Assembly (NCBI GenBank): GCA_021234155.1
Contig: JAJEKV010000062.1
Coordinates: 6,540,432-6,604,431, forward strand
DNA length: 64,000 bases
Origin: Isoetes taiwanensis
Taxonomy: Eukaryota > Streptophyta > Lycopodiopsida > Isoetales > Isoetaceae
Direction: 5' to 3'
Numbering within the stretch: the stretch's first letter is position 1; each line of letters opens with the position of its first letter. Shown one piece after another: positions 29,875-42,468 of the stretch. The notes beneath the pieces were generated by a model. The model did no database searches, had not been told where the DNA came from, and saw only the letters and a list, made by a program, of their open reading frames with translations. The position numbers were made by a program, and so were the translations under genes.

Positions 29875-30805
29875 AAGAGGTCGGAGAGGCAGAAGTTTTC
29901 ATGCTTATATCACGGTTAAACTCTACATGTAAATGTCAAACTTTACTCTACCTTATGAGTTCTTGATGGAAAGAGGCTTTCCACGCAGTCGGATCGCCCA
30001 TTGCTCGCAGCATTACGGATCAAGCACACAAGTAACACATAATTAACAAGGTGCCGCCACAGAACGATGTATCAATACTGTGAGAAGCATCTGTAAGCAT
30101 GCTCAGAAATATAAAGAAGAAACACCGGACAAGCAGGGAATGAAAGAACTTTCCGGCGCTCCATAAGCATCGACAAGAAGAAATCAGTTCTGGATGAGCA
30201 AGCAGGGTGTGACCTCTACAAAAGGAAATTCTACAGCTTTTTAAATGTACAGAACTTAAAGATTCGTGTGCTTTACCTGTGCAAGATGTCCAAATTTAGA
30301 AAACACCATTCTGGATAATACTTATATGGGGATTTGAAACCCCTGCCAGAATAAGCAACACAAATCCTACCTGTCAATTAGAAACAAAAGCAAGGGATAA
30401 AGAAATACAGAAACAAGTGCAAGCGGCATTAACTCCACCTCCGACCTCTTCCCCTTTCTCTACCGTAATGTAGATTTCGGCAGCATCATAATCATATTCA
30501 GTTGGGCATCTAGCTGATAAAGTCCATCCCTGCTCATCCAGTATGTGGCCCTCCCCAATGCCGTGTTCCAGGTTCGAAATCGGGGGGGTTTGACCGTTAA
30601 AAATCCGGCCATTCCAAAAAAATTTGTGATAGTCAAAAATTATTCCCGACAATTTTTTAAGGCTATTTTCGCAGAAGTTTTTAAGAATTTCCGAGAAACT
30701 ACACTATAATTTCATGTTTTTGGCGGCCTTAAAATGTAAGCAGTCATTTTTAATGGTTAGGGCAAATTTTAATTTCAAAACCTGGTTGTCTCCCACGTAC
30801 ACTTG
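29875..30805. other. Upstream of the PPR gene, nothing recognised
   Basis: A 92-codon minus-strand frame at 30374-30652 (with CPTEYDYDAAEIYITVEKGE) looks protein-like at its C-terminal half and has a possible splice context. No family is recognised, so it is not called. Confidence 0.3.
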
Positions 30806-30955
30806 TTTTTGGGTTGCCCCTAGGGGGGCAAACCCTCGTTATAATGGGTTTGTGGGATATCTTGAATATATGCTAGAATATACTTCGATATATGTTGATG
30901 ATTTACTAAAACCCTTTGTTCCCTGTAAATGCCGCGGTCGGGTTCGTTGTGGATC
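30806..30955. repeat. Dispersed repeat, partner at 46588
   Basis: It shares GGGTTGCCCCTAGGGGGGCA, AACCCTCGTT and a GAATATATGCTAGAATATAC-like block with 46588-46760. The CCCCTAGGGG core is palindromic. No coding content; family unknown. Confidence 0.6.
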
Positions 30956-33811
30956 AAGGATGTTACGACCTAGATGGGCGGCTCAATCGATCAGAAGATT
31001 TTTAGATTCGAGAATTTATGTCCATGATTTTAAGGATCTGGAACCATGGTGATGCTTGGTGGCCGGTCTTTGGATTCTCCAACGGACCCTGTTTGGTTCT
31101 CTCTTGCACTTGCATGGCCAAACAATCCGGCTCAACATTTTCGTTTTTAGGTTGCATGACACTATTTTGGAATTCCAAGGCTGTGCAAATCCACTCTATG
31201 GTTTGGCGATGCAGAGCCAAATCGGTTTTTCGGGCTCGATCATCGACTAGCTATGGCCTCAAATCGGCCCTTTGTTCTCTGTGCTCGGTAATTTGATTTA
31301 AAACTTCGGTTCCAAACAATTCAACAGTAGCATATATTTAAATTCATACGGTTTCTTTTCTGGCATCTACAGTAGGTTGATTTATGTTGGCAAAAATGGA
31401 AATAACTCGAGAGCTGCTTCCCTGTGCTTACTTGATTCCTGTGTGTTTATGAGCCCAGGTAAGAAAGATGCTTATGAATTTTGAGCATGGATCAATTGCA
31501 AGCAAGCTCTAGGGATTTTTTATTTGCAAATCCGACTTGCTATTCTTCTAGGTCACTAGATTTGTATGCTTCATTATTTTTGAAGCTATTTGAGCAACAC
31601 TTTGATTTCCATTTTACTTTGTACCCTAAGTGGCTAAGCATTTGGGTTTGAAAACCAGGGATTGAATGCAAGAGGGGTTTGATTTTAATTCCTGGGGCTT
31701 CAACATCTTCAAGTCATGGTAAATTTGTAGTGACAGAAACCCGGGTGGGTGGACAAAGAGGTATAGATTTTTTGCCCTTCTTGAATCTCGATTTGGCAGT
31801 TGAACTAGCCTTACATATGCACGGACTAACTTTGTAAATTTGGATGCCCGCCTTACGGAATAGTGTCATGTTGATTGTGTGGCTTGGAGCTTATGTGAAA
31901 CCCTCTGATTCTGATCTCATCAGGTGCATTGTTGCCAAGATGAAGAGTTGCGGCTTTGCATAAAGGGGGAAATTTGTTGGGCATGTATATAGATGGTTTG
32001 AGAAAGAGCTATAGTCCGATACTTTTGGCCGATAGTAAGTGATTTTGTTATTATTATAGCATGGAAAACATTAAGGTAGATTTTCTCTCTTTCTTGAATG
32101 CTTACGGTTTGTTCATGCTTAGGAGCACTGGAAATATGTATGAAGTCATGTGCCAACTGCTGAGAATTACAAGTCGAGGAGATGAACATAGCAAATTCAG
32201 AGATCAACATTACAAGCTTAGAGACCAACATTACGAGGTATGACCATGTTGAGTTTGTAGACACCGATTTGGCACAAATCAAGTCTTCTTTTGAAAGAAA
32301 ACGGTTCAATCCTGCGGCACATGTACCGGGGTTCCTTTTTTTCTTGGTCGGGCTAGAGGTGATGGGCAAGGCCAAAGCCAAGCAAATCTCGGGCACGGAA
32401 GTTTTCCTCTGTGTTTGAAGTTCCAATTTAAGCTACAATGAGTCATTCTTTTCTTTGAGTATTTAACATTCCTAATAAAGAAGGCTTTGGATTTAGAAAA
32501 GTTCGGTTTATTTGACATGTTTACATAATGAATTTGAAAAATATGTACTTAGCAACTTTCATAAATTATGCTTTGAGCTTTCCAATGCATGCTCATGCTT
32601 GAGAAACAGAGTTTTCTTGCAGAAGTTATGGCCCTCTTTCTATGCCTATCTAACTTGCATGCCTGGATGTTATGCAGGCCTGAGGTTGAATACTATAGCC
32701 ATTCTCAAAAATCTGGTAAGTTCAAAATGGATGTAAGTTCAAGCCTTTGCTATTGTATTATTGTATTTTGATTCTAGATTCCTTATATGCAACCCATGGT
32801 AGCTCTGAAACTGGGATCTAGGCTCTAAAAGAAGTGCGTGATTGTCACTATCATTTGTGCTAAAGAGTAATCTGATCATCTTGCATTATAAGCGTATGGC
32901 AGCCCTGGATGGTTGTTAATTTGCATGGATCAGTACTTGCATGTACTGTTTGCAGTTTGGAATGCATTTGTAGGCTAGTTTGCCTTACAAAATATGACGA
33001 AGAATAAAGATTGTTAATTAGAAGTGGATGCTTATAAATGATATTCGCATTTCGATGTAAGCTAAGAATTTAGCAGAATTCACAGAGGAAACGATCCAGC
33101 CAAAGGATACTGTTCTCAAGAGATATTATTCTAGTCTGTCTTGATGTAGCCATCACTAGAAGTAGATGCTAGAAGTAGATGCTGAGGACCTGTTAAAGAC
33201 AACTCGGTAGTGGGAGCGGAATTGGCTATCTCATGGTTCTCTCAACTGATATACATGAGGAACCTTTAGAATGTCAGTTCAGCCCCAGAAGGCAACAAAA
33301 ATGGATCTCTCCTTGATAAATTTTTCTTCATTACAATCACCTTATAAGTGATAATCCCTACTATTGATGAAGTCCCTCATGGATGAACATATTGCCTCCT
33401 ATTCAAATTTAAGTTGATATCAGTAGTTTTATTGGTACAACAATAGATCAATGTTAATTTCTTTGTAGGGTTTAAGTTCATGGAACTGTCGTCCCTCCTT
33501 ACAAACCATACAACCATTCGAATAAAAACCACAACATAGCCAAAAATGGTTATAAACTTCCCAAGCCATGCTAGAGAATATTAAAGGTTGGTCAATTTAG
33601 ATCATATAACTCATATATTTGTATTAATATCATGAACATACAATAGCAGCAAACATACAATGTATTTTCATACAATGTATTTTCATGTTTATTTAGATCT
33701 AAGAAGCGTCTAGAAGCACCTTATTACTCAAGAAGCACCTTATTACTGATTATTCACGCATACTGACTATTCGCATCCAAATCTATCTTCCCCAACTTTT
33801 TGCCTCAAGCC
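30956..33811. other. Long intergenic stretch, no recognised gene
   Basis: Several frames of 60-170 codons exist, but none shows a domain, biased composition or a repeat partner that supports coding. A spliced gene with short unrecognised exons cannot be excluded. Confidence 0.3.
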
Positions 33812-33922
33812 TGCCCTGCTGCTAGTCAAGAATTTTTGCTAATTTTCATCATCATGCCAAATGTTTGCCCTATTGCTAGTTAAGATTCCTTGCTAATTTT
33901 CATCATCATGCCAAGTGTCTGC
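33812..33922. repeat. Tandem duplication, period 54 bp
   Basis: Two copies of a TGCCCT..TTGCTAGT unit, each ending TTGCTAATTTTCATCATCAT and GCCAA. Smaller duplications (CATACAATGTATTTT, AGAAGCACCTTATTACT) lie just upstream at about 33655-33750. Confidence 0.75.
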
Positions 33923-34993
33923 AAGCTTCTCTTTGCACTCGTGTTATTATCACATGTGATGAAACTACTACAGAGTCTCTTGACCCGGCTTCTGTAATAA
34001 TCAACGCTTACACCGTAGCCAAGACCATATGCTCAAGGCTTTTGGCATAAGAAAGGACATAAGAAACTCAAACAGTCTTATTCAATTTTTTATTTCTTAG
34101 ACATCCCTACTATGTTGTCTTACTTTAACACGTCCCTCCTACTTTATGGGGAGAACTTTATCTGTACTGAGGGAATATTATCCTTTGGATAAATGATGCA
34201 ATGTATAGCATTTGTGTTGGAAGTATTGTTTAACAATTGTAGAGGGTTTGCATTTACTGCTTTTCATGCATGTCTCACAATTTTGCTTGTGCACTTTGTG
34301 CCAGGTTTGTTTGATAAATTTACGAAAGTTAATTCGACATATGCTAACAAGATCAACTAAATAGCCAATAAGGTTGTCATTGTGAGGTAAAATTCAAGAA
34401 AGTGAGGTGAAATGCAAGAATGTCGCGTAAAAACTAATAACAATGTCAACGCCTAAATTTATCTTAACTTGCTTTTATGTATCTTAAATCATAATGCAAC
34501 ACTTTGTTCAGTTGTGCCCGTTCTATATCTCAAGTACCCGTAAATCATAGAGTTATTCGTTGCACAGTATCAATTATGTAAATTAGTTTGAAGTATTATT
34601 CTTTTCTCCCTAAGTTCTATAAATTGATCTTCAAAGCTTCATAAACAAAACTCATGCCTTTAAGAAAATGACCCAACAAGAACCATAAAAACGAAACGAC
34701 AACAAGAAACATGAAAACACATTCTCGGGCCACCGTAGGGCAACCCTCCGTGCGCAGCACCTTGTTTCAATAGGCGGCTCAAGGCTTAAAAAATATTTTG
34801 AAAGCCCGTCGTACGGATGGGAGTATGGTGGATATTCACCGCATATCCATGGGCATATCCATGTTTTATTTTGTCATGTTTGAGCCACCAAAAATACACA
34901 GCATTTTTCAAGGACTTGGCCATTTTTTTCACTTTTAGTGTCATTCAATCACGACGGTGGCCAATATCTATATAGTTCGTATGGATGGGCATC

Positions 34994-35063
34994 ACTAGAA
35001 ATTTTTAAGATATACTTGTTCAATCTGGACTAGAAATTTTTAAGATATACTTGTTCAATCTGG
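34994..35063. repeat. Perfect tandem duplication, 35-bp unit
   Basis: ACTAGAAATTTTTAAGATAT begins at 34994 and again at 35029, each copy ending in TTGTTCAATCTGG. Confidence 0.85.
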
Positions 35064-35086
35064 ACCGTTGGTGACCATCGTTGTTC

Positions 35087-36721
35087 CTTCTGGAGCGACC
35101 ATGGCCATCTTTCCAAAAAACAAGATGCGGCCAACCTGGCATTTCCACATCACGTTATGCCATAATAATTGCATCTAACTGATCCACATGTATTTTCCAC
35201 TACAATATGCATCATTTGTAGAGCAGCTTCCATTATTGCCATTATAATTGCCCCTAACTGATCCAATATATTTGCCACTAGAATTTCTAGCATTTATTCA
35301 TTGGCTTTCGTATACATTCAATTGACCTCTTGAGCTCGCACCATTGTCAAAGTGCATGCCCTCTATTTTCAGTTTCCTTTCTTTTTCTAAAAGTATTGCA
35401 ACGAAAGTGTCTAGTGTTTGGTTGTCGCCAAAGTTGCAGGTGTCAAAATTGAGAGGTTTTCTCCTTGACTTATCTATTGAACCTTTGCAATGGCACAAAG
35501 AGCAAGTAACATGAGACTCAAACCAAACATCAATGCATTGGATGTGGAACCTAGGGTTACAGTTTGGCAAAATCTGTTCCCTTGCTTTAAATTCTCTCAC
35601 GCAAATTGCACATTCTAAACCTTCCTTTCCAGATTCTTCATCTTTCAACTCAAATATTGGCAGCAAGTCTGATACTACTTTCAGTCTTATAGTCCTCCTC
35701 CTCGGCTTTGTCATTATGCAACGATCTACATAGCAAATGCAACATCCCAGAATTCCAAGCACACCAAAAAATGCAACAAAAAAAGATCAATGCCATAATG
35801 GTCAAGTTAGATGAATTGCTGGTAGATTACATGGTGCATCTGAAGGGATTTTCTGACATTTTTGTTTAATCTTTGTACACCATCGTAGTGCATGTTTTGC
35901 CTCCATTTTGTTTTTTGCTTTTCAGTGATTGATTAGCAGAGACATGGGGGGTGTTGTTTGGAACGTGCTAGCTTTTTTTCTTAAAACATTTATGTGGGCA
36001 ACCTAATCTGGTTTGGCGGTCAGGTCGACTTTTCTTTTGCCCCCCATGTTGATTTCCAAAATATTTTGCGGTCTTCCCATCAATTGCCTTCTTCTCATGT
36101 TTACATTGCGGCTATGGTTGTAGCCTTTGGATTTGGCCTTTGGATGCCTTTGGATTTGGCCTTTAGATTTTGCCTTTGGATGCTTTTAGCATATTATTGA
36201 CCAAAGTCTCTGAATTGTCCACCAATCCCACATGAGCACTGGCACAACAGAATGAGAAAATAAATACAACCCTCATCAAGGAGCCCATCACGACTATATG
36301 CAGAAAGGACACTAGAGTACGTAAGCTCATTAGGCATCACAGCGGCCTATTGCATTTGTGCGAAAAAATAAATTGCATCTTTTCCAGAGCCATGCTGGGC
36401 ATATGCATAATTATAATCGACCATAATACCAGATCTCTTTGCGGTATGTGCCGAAAAGTTGAAGCGCCTCCTCAAGCTTTTCCTTCTTGGCATATGCTGC
36501 AATCATTACATTCCATGAGACAACATTGCATACATTGCATACGGGCACTTGGTGAAAAAAGGCAACATCATTCTCAAGCTGTCCTGCTCAACATACAATG
36601 TGTTCATTGTTGTCCAATAAGACATATCATGGACTGGCATTTGCTCATAAAGCTGAAGAGCTTGCTGAACTTGCTCGTCCTTAGCATATGCTCCAAGCAT
36701 AGCATTCCATGAAATCAGATC
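35087..36721. repeat. Segmental duplication, copy A
   Basis: It aligns end to end with 44968-46572, from CTTCTGGAGCGACCATGGCC to TCCATGAAATCAGATC. The copies differ by scattered substitutions and small indels. The unit carries a RING fragment, a Cys-poor AT-rich spacer and a 3' piece of the PPR gene, all on the minus strand. Confidence 0.9.
35298..35786 (-). pseudogene. ATL-like RING-H2 E3 ligase fragment (copy A)
   Basis: The minus-strand frame opens with a hydrophobic segment (FFVAFFGVLGILGCCICYV), then a basic stretch. A RING follows: CAICVREF, ILPNCNPRFHIQCIDVW, HVTCSLC. ATL proteins are membrane-anchored E3 ubiquitin ligases with this layout. Two things argue against function. The first zinc-binding His of the C-x-H pair is Pro (CNP where CNH is expected). 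No ATG precedes the hydrophobic segment: the frame opens at a TGA at 35787-35789, and the first available start is an internal codon. Relative to the copy at 45189 it lacks two residues (Gly-Lys) before ILPNC. An upstream exon could supply a start, but none was seen. Confidence 0.75.
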
Positions 36722-37160
36722 CTTCTCTATCACGACGAGGCATTTCCTCAAATATTAGAGTAGGTTCCTAAAATTGTCCATGTTTAGCACATCATGCAAA
36801 GATGGTATTCCATGACACTGCTGTCCTATATGGCATGTAATGGAAGTGACAAAGATCTTCCTTGAGTAATCCATGCTTGACATATGACAAAATCATTACA
36901 TTCCAAGAGATATCATTGCGTTCAGACATGAGGGGCTTAAAAACGGTTCTTAGCTTGCCATGTTCAATATATGTTGCAACTATGGAAGTAGCGGAAACCA
37001 CATCCTTCTCACACACACATTCAAAAAGTTGGTTTGCATTGTATAATTGCCCTTGTTCTAAATAAGCTGCAAGCATGATGTTCCATGTAAAAGAATTGCG
37101 GGAATTCATATCGTCAAACACTGAACGAACAGCTCTAAGAGCCTTTTACTTTCCATAAAA
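36188..37160 (-). pseudogene. PPR pseudogene, paralogue of the 28.4-29.9 kb gene
   Basis: On the minus strand, fragments are nearly the same as the PPR gene: MFDDMNSRNSFTWNIMLAAY, NDISWNVMILSYVKHG, DLISWNAMLGAYAKD and the E-like end. Frames are broken several times, and about 83 bp are missing around 36728, removing most of one motif. The left part belongs to the segmental duplication; the right part (36722-37160) exists only in this copy. Confidence 0.88.
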
Positions 37161-39247
37161 GGAAACTTAGTTTGATTTTTTCAATTTGGTCTTTAAAACT
37201 TAGTTGTGGTTTTTCAATTTGGTCTTTTGGTCCCTTTCTAAAAGAATAGAATAGAATAGTTGGACTTGTAATATTCAATTCGACTACTTGTAGTAATATT
37301 CAATTGGACTACTTGTATTGAGTACTAGTTTAATACAAGGTCTTCAATATAGTTTTGAATTTCTTCAACGGTGGATTATATTTCCATAGCCCAAACCTAA
37401 ATGCTTTAGCCAAAACCTTGTCATCAGACATAGCTAGAGCATACAAAGCACATAGGAACTATTCTTAAATCTAGGCCTTCATCATCTAATTATCGAATGG
37501 TATCTAAGATACGAGAATGCTGCTAAACACACTTAATGAGCGTACAAAGTTGTTTGGACATAGCACATGTATTTGGCATGCTATGGCAGGAGTACTAGAT
37601 TTTTATTCCATTAACTTGTAGAAGCCCGAAGCTCTATGGTCACAGTCCAAATCTTTACTTAGGTGTTGAATTTATTCGCCTAAGAGTTGACAACTAGTAT
37701 GGAGGATTGAATGCAGATAATGTTGATCAAACACTTTCCTTCTATAAACATATGAATGGTTTGTAACTGGCCACACTTGACATCGCTCAATGACATGTTC
37801 AAAGCTTGGCCAGTATAGCATTGTTGCAATATATCCCTTCACATGCAATGGGAATGGCTCTGTAGCGGGTACATGTTGATGCCCCATTATTATTTTTAAT
37901 TCTTAAAGGTAGCGAAACGTATACCTGCCTATGGTTGAAGCATGGTGGTTCGCTCTCGATTTTCCCAGTACATAGGTTAATCACATGTATAAAATGTCCA
38001 CTCAGAAGCTACATGGTTGATCTTGCCTAGAAAATGATCATTTGGATATGGATGAGTGTCCAGTCCTTGATTTGATGATAGTTTCAGCATGATAAGTTCA
38101 CTTGGAGGTTTAAGCATTATGGACAAGATTTATGGATCACATGGCCACAAAATAATTTATCGTTTACGAACTTGTAAGATTAACCATAGAACTGATATTC
38201 TATATTTTAATTTGAATTGAATTGAATTGAATTGATTTTTATTGTCTGCGGAGACCAATTGGTCTATGGGACCCAAACAAGGAATACAGCAAGCAGATTA
38301 CTGTAGCGGGGCTAGGCTAGCTGTGCAATAATACACTTGGAAATTGGCCTCTTGGTTCTAATTCCTCAATCTGACTTGGGCATTGAAACCCTAAAACAAA
38401 AAGTTACTTGGCCATATATCTTCTACAATCAAGTTCGACAAAGGCTGGTGGCTGCAACCAGATATCTCGGTTCTGGAAGAATTTGTCAGCAGCTAGATTT
38501 CATAAATCTTGTTGGTTTTTATAAGCTCCAGTTACACCTTGTTTTCGGCTGGCTCCAGACCTCGGCAGGCCAGTCTTTATACGATTTTTCTTTCCATGGA
38601 AGGCAGCCCCTGCGAGATTCCTTCCGGCTCCCTCTGAACCAATTCACCAAGGCTGACTGCAGAATCAGCTCTTACAAGCAATTTAGTTATTCCAGTGGGC
38701 CTTCAACTTAGGGTTCCAATTCCTATGCACTACAGTATGCTTTTGTGTTCACGTGAGAAAAGGTAGCCAAAGCAGACCTATTATGCTACATGTTCAGTAT
38801 TGCTTTTTTCCACGATTATGGTTCAAGGGTTTTGTATTTGGCATCTGTTTAATAGCAACAGGCAATACCAAAGCAGGCGAAGATACTTTAGTATTTAACC
38901 AAACACAGATCTTTGTACTGCAACTAACGCATTAATCTTTGATTGCCATTTGTAGATAATACTCCACTAGCAGCATCTGGTAGTGCCAATGATATCCATC
39001 TCTTGTTATATCCTGCAAGTCTCTTTACTCCATAAAATATTTTGCCCCAACTAGAGATTCAATGTGAAATGTTTGTCATATTGTTTTAATATTCCATGCT
39101 ATCGTAGATGGCTTGGAAGCTACAAACTTCTGAATTCAAGTCTGCATTTCTCCAGGTTGCTTTAGCTCTTTGCACTGATGCTGATCAATTTCCTACAAAA
39201 CTCTTTCCTTTACAATCTGTTAGGAAGTTCAAGTCCATACCTAGACT
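37161..39247. other. Intergenic with a LINE-type tail
   Basis: A short duplication (TAATATTCAATT and GACTACTTGTA) lies at about 37260-37320. A 124-codon frame at 38337-38711 has no recognisable domain. The tail at 38211-38290 is listed separately. Confidence 0.35.
38211..38290 (-). repeat. LINE/SINE 3' tail with (AATTC)n end
   Basis: On the minus strand: GGTCCCATAGACC, TTGGTCTCCGCAGAC, AATAAAAATC, then about five AATTC units. Blocks resemble the 3' end of the intron-4 LINE near 12755-12795. No coding body is recognised on the higher-coordinate side. Confidence 0.5.
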
Positions 39248-39318
39248 TTGTGACGACCATATGGATATTTGTATCATACGATCATTATACTTGTATGTAC
39301 AAAAGATGGTCGTCACAC
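39248..39318. repeat. Short inverted repeat (GTGACGACCAT)
   Basis: GTGACGACCAT and its reverse complement ATGGTCGTCAC frame about 46 bp, forming a possible stem-loop upstream of the gypsy 5' region. Confidence 0.5.
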
Positions 39319-39335
39319 AGATGCAAAAGGGTAGT

Positions 39336-39406
39336 TGCACAAGACAGGGTTTCAACTCGCAACCTTCCAATTACGAGTCACATACCCTTGCCAAGTGCGC
39401 TACCAA
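39336..39406 (-). other. tRNA-derived (SINE-like) sequence
   Basis: On the minus strand, an A-box-like TTGGTAGCGCACTTGGC is followed about 30 bp on by a B-box-like GGTTGCGAGTTGAAACC, with CTCGTAA in the anticodon-loop position. Stems pair poorly, so it is not a working tRNA gene; a tRNA-derived SINE head is more likely. Confidence 0.4.
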
Positions 39407-39850
39407 TATTTTGTTGAAGACATTCCTTCACAGCTTTCTCATATGTGGGACTATCTCTAGGAGGTTCTAGAATATTCTAGAACCTAAATGCATGCACGAC
39501 GCTTGGCGCGATCTCATCCATTGGAGTGGCGCGATCTTGACCGTCGGCTTAGATATATAAGAAGGCATCTCCTTCTTGTCGAACCATTCCGGTTCAACGC
39601 CAGTCTTGAGCCTTCTAGGCATCTGTCTCATGTTCCTGCTTGCCTTTGGGCCATTGTATTCTTGATTCCTATTCATATATCAGATTCTTTGCCGATCTTG
39701 ACGTATTTCTTCCATATTTCTTGCGTATTTTCCATGTATTTTCCTTGTTTTCGAGTAGGTTCATGACAGTTTGAACCGGAATCCCTTACCGGTTCTTGCC
39801 TGCTCTGATCCTAAGGATTTCTTTATCCATATTGGGCAATTCCTGTCTCT

Positions 39851-40700
39851 ATGGAGGAGGTTTCATCCTTATTACAGCAGGTCCAGCAACTTGTTCAAGT
39901 ATGCCAGCAGTTGCAGTTGAATAATAAGGAGCTCCAGGAACGGCTAGCTTCTCATGATTCAGCCTCTAGCTCCGGGGGGAGGTCATCGGAACCTAAGATC
40001 AGTCTGCCAGAAAAATTTGATGGCACTAGATCCAAGCTTCGAGGTTTTTTGAACTAGATTCGTCTTGTTATTCGACTCCACCCTCATAGGTATCCTACAG
40101 ATCGAGAATAGGTCGGTCTAGTTGGCTCTCTTCTTTCTGGATCAGCCTTGAGTTGGTTTGCCCCTTCTTTGGAGAAAGGGGCTCCCGAAGTACCAAAATT
40201 TTGCTTTATTCGCTACTTGCGGAAGCGAGGCATGCTTTAGAGACACCGTCGTCCCAACAAGACATCGATCCACAAAACTTTGCAATCTAAGGCAAGGCTC
40301 GGCCCACCAAGATATGCATCGAATTTCGTCAAATTGTGGTAGATACTGCCGGGGATGATGTTGCACTTCGAGACTGTTTCCAAAGGGGATTACGTGAGGA
40401 TGTCAAGGATATGCTGTTATCTATGGAGGACCCTCAGACTTTGGAGGAAGCCATCAGATTTGCAGTTCGATGTGATAATCGGCTCTTCGAACGCAGCGTG
40501 GGAGAGATGTAGTCAGTCTTCCCAATCACATAAGCGCTGAAGCTTACGCATTCCTCGATTTCATCGTAGAATCCAACAGTCCGCACTGAGCCTATGCGGC
40601 ATTGATGGGCGATTCGAGGAGCTTTATCTGCCGCCGAGAAGCAACATCGGAGAGAGGCTAATCTTTGCCTCTACTGTGGGGGAGCTGGTCATATTGCTCT
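39851..40700 (+). pseudogene. Gypsy gag with CCHC knuckle, broken
   Basis: The frame starts MEEVSSLLQQVQQLVQ, a coiled-coil-like Gln/Leu stretch, then KISLPEKFDGTRSKLRGFLN, a gypsy gag signature. A TAG at 40055-40057 stands where Gln is expected. Later blocks in shifted frames include WFAPL, LRDCFQRGLREDVKDMLL and a knuckle CLYCGGAGHIALG (about 40670-40710). The final Cys of that knuckle is not in frame. Gag would package element RNA. At least three frame changes make it non-functional as written. Confidence 0.82.
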
Positions 40701-40859
40701 TGGATTGCCTGTGAACCACCCAAATCAGTCGGAAAACCGTTCGAGCCAGTAGGAGTCTCTCGACGGTTGCCTGACATTCCTTCAACTCCTCCCACATGTG
40801 ACGAAGGTTTTATTCCCTTGGAAAAGGTCAGTAAAGAATTTTTTTTCTCTATTTCATTG

Positions 40860-42468
40860 GAGTCGGAGAATGGGAGGATAGAGACGATGGCGCAACTTGA
40901 TTGTGGTGCGATTGCCTGCTTCATGGATAGTATGTTCGCTACTAAGCACGCCATTCCTACAAGCAGGGTCGAGCATCCAGCCTCTGTTAATGTGATTGAT
41001 GGGCGTGAGATCTCTTCAGACGCAGTCACAGAATGTACTGCACCTCTTCACGTTTTGTTCGAGTTAATCTCATTGCTAGCCCACATGCGCTAGTAGTCTT
41101 GGGTCTGCCCTGGCTCGAGCTACATAACCCACAGATTGATTGGCGTACTAGATCCTTTTGGTTTGCTGGTTCGAGCTCTAGTTCGGTTCATCGTAGTTGA
41201 GCCTCTGCACCAATATCTACTTCAGTCCATACAAGATTGTGGCTCTCGATCTTTGTGTCCTTCTTTGTTCTGTTTACGCTCCGGTTCATGCCCCGGTTCG
41301 ATTATGTTCTTGATGATGTCCCTGCTCCAGCTCCAGCTCCTGCTCTAGTTCCGGTTTCTGCTCCTGCTCCAGTTCTTGCTCCAGTCCATGCCCCTGCTCC
41401 AGTTCTTGATCCAGTTCTTGATCTAGTTCCTGCTCCAATTCATGTCCCAGTTGCTTCTACTTCTGCTCCTGTTCCTGCTCTCGCTCCTATTCCTGATCCT
41501 GCTTTTGTAGAGGCTTCTTTGCGCCCTCAGCTCCATATCTTGAAGATCTCTCTTCACAAGTTTATTAGATCTGGTAGGCAAGATCCCAGATCAGCATTTG
41601 CAATCCAAGTCCATCCTTCGACTAGCTCTGCTTCAGAAATGTCTGAAACGTCTGCTCCATTTCTTCCTGATAAGTACAAGGATTTTGGTGATGTTTTTGA
41701 TAAGGTCAAAGCCAGCAAGCTTCCGGAGCATCATCCTTATGACTGCCACATTGATCTTCAGCCAGGGACGACCCCACCATTTGACCCTATCTATGGCTTG
41801 TCGCCAACAGAATTGGAGACTTTGCGGACCTATATCGAGGAGAATCTTGCAACTGGGTTTATTCGATATTCCCAGTCATCCGCAGGAGCTGCCATCTTTT
41901 TTTTTTTTCCCAAGAAGGATGGTTCTTTGCGGCTGGTCATGGATTATCGCGGCCTCAACAAGATCACTGTGCGTAATCGATATCCTCTCCCTCTGATTCC
42001 AGAGTTACTTGAGCGGCTCTAAGTTGCACGATACTTCACGAAAATTGATCTTCGAGGTGCCTATAATCGTATCCGTATCAGGGAAGGTGATGAGTGGAAG
42101 ACAGCCTTTCGAACTCGGTATGGTCATTTTGAGTATACCTCGGCCTTACCAATGCTCCAACGATCTTTCAGCACATGGCTAACGATGCTTTTCGAGAGTT
42201 TTTGGATCTTTTTGTTATCGTCTATCTAGATGATATTCTGATTTATTCGAAGACTTTGGAGGAGCATGAAGAACATGTCAGGAAGGTCCTTCAGAAGCTA
42301 CGGGAACATGGACTTTATGCCAAGCTGGAGAAGTGTCAGTTCGAGCAGGACAATGTCGAGTTTCTGGGCTATCGCATCACGTCTCAGGGTGTTACCATGG
42401 ATCTAGAGAAGGTCAGCACCGTTCTTGATTGGGAAACACCTTCCTCGGTTAAAGATGTACAGTGCTTC
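40860..42468 (+). pseudogene. Gypsy protease and RT with Ala/Pro-rich linker
   Basis: The protease Asp is in MAQLDCGAIACF (about 40899), with DCGA replacing the usual DSGA or DTGA. An Ala/Pro/Val-rich linker of repeated APAPVL-type units follows at about 41312-41510. RT starts with DKYKDFGDVFDK and has [31 protein letters not shown] follows at about 42040 and the catalytic YLDD at 42223-42234. Stops and frame changes occur after LLERL (about 42020) and around 42140, where several residues before GLTNAP-like sequence are lost. RT would copy the element's RNA. Confidence 0.87.

Larger units (their letters stand above)
39551..42468 (+). mobile_element. Ty3/gypsy element, 5' part, cut at RT
   Basis: It contains an LTR 3' part (TATATAAG box at 39551-39558, end TTCATGACA at about 39768), gag, protease and RT in gypsy order. 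It ends within RT (VQCF) exactly where the copia LTR starts at 42469. RNase H, integrase and 3' LTR are not found beyond the copia sequence. The 5' LTR start could not be fixed. Confidence 0.85.

Noticed and set aside
30374-30652. 92-codon minus-strand frame upstream of the PPR gene
   Set aside because: Partly protein-like, but no family, no partner exon, and no conserved copy.
38337-38711. 124-codon plus-strand frame
   Set aside because: No domain or splice context; lies beside a LINE-type tail, so may be non-coding repeat.
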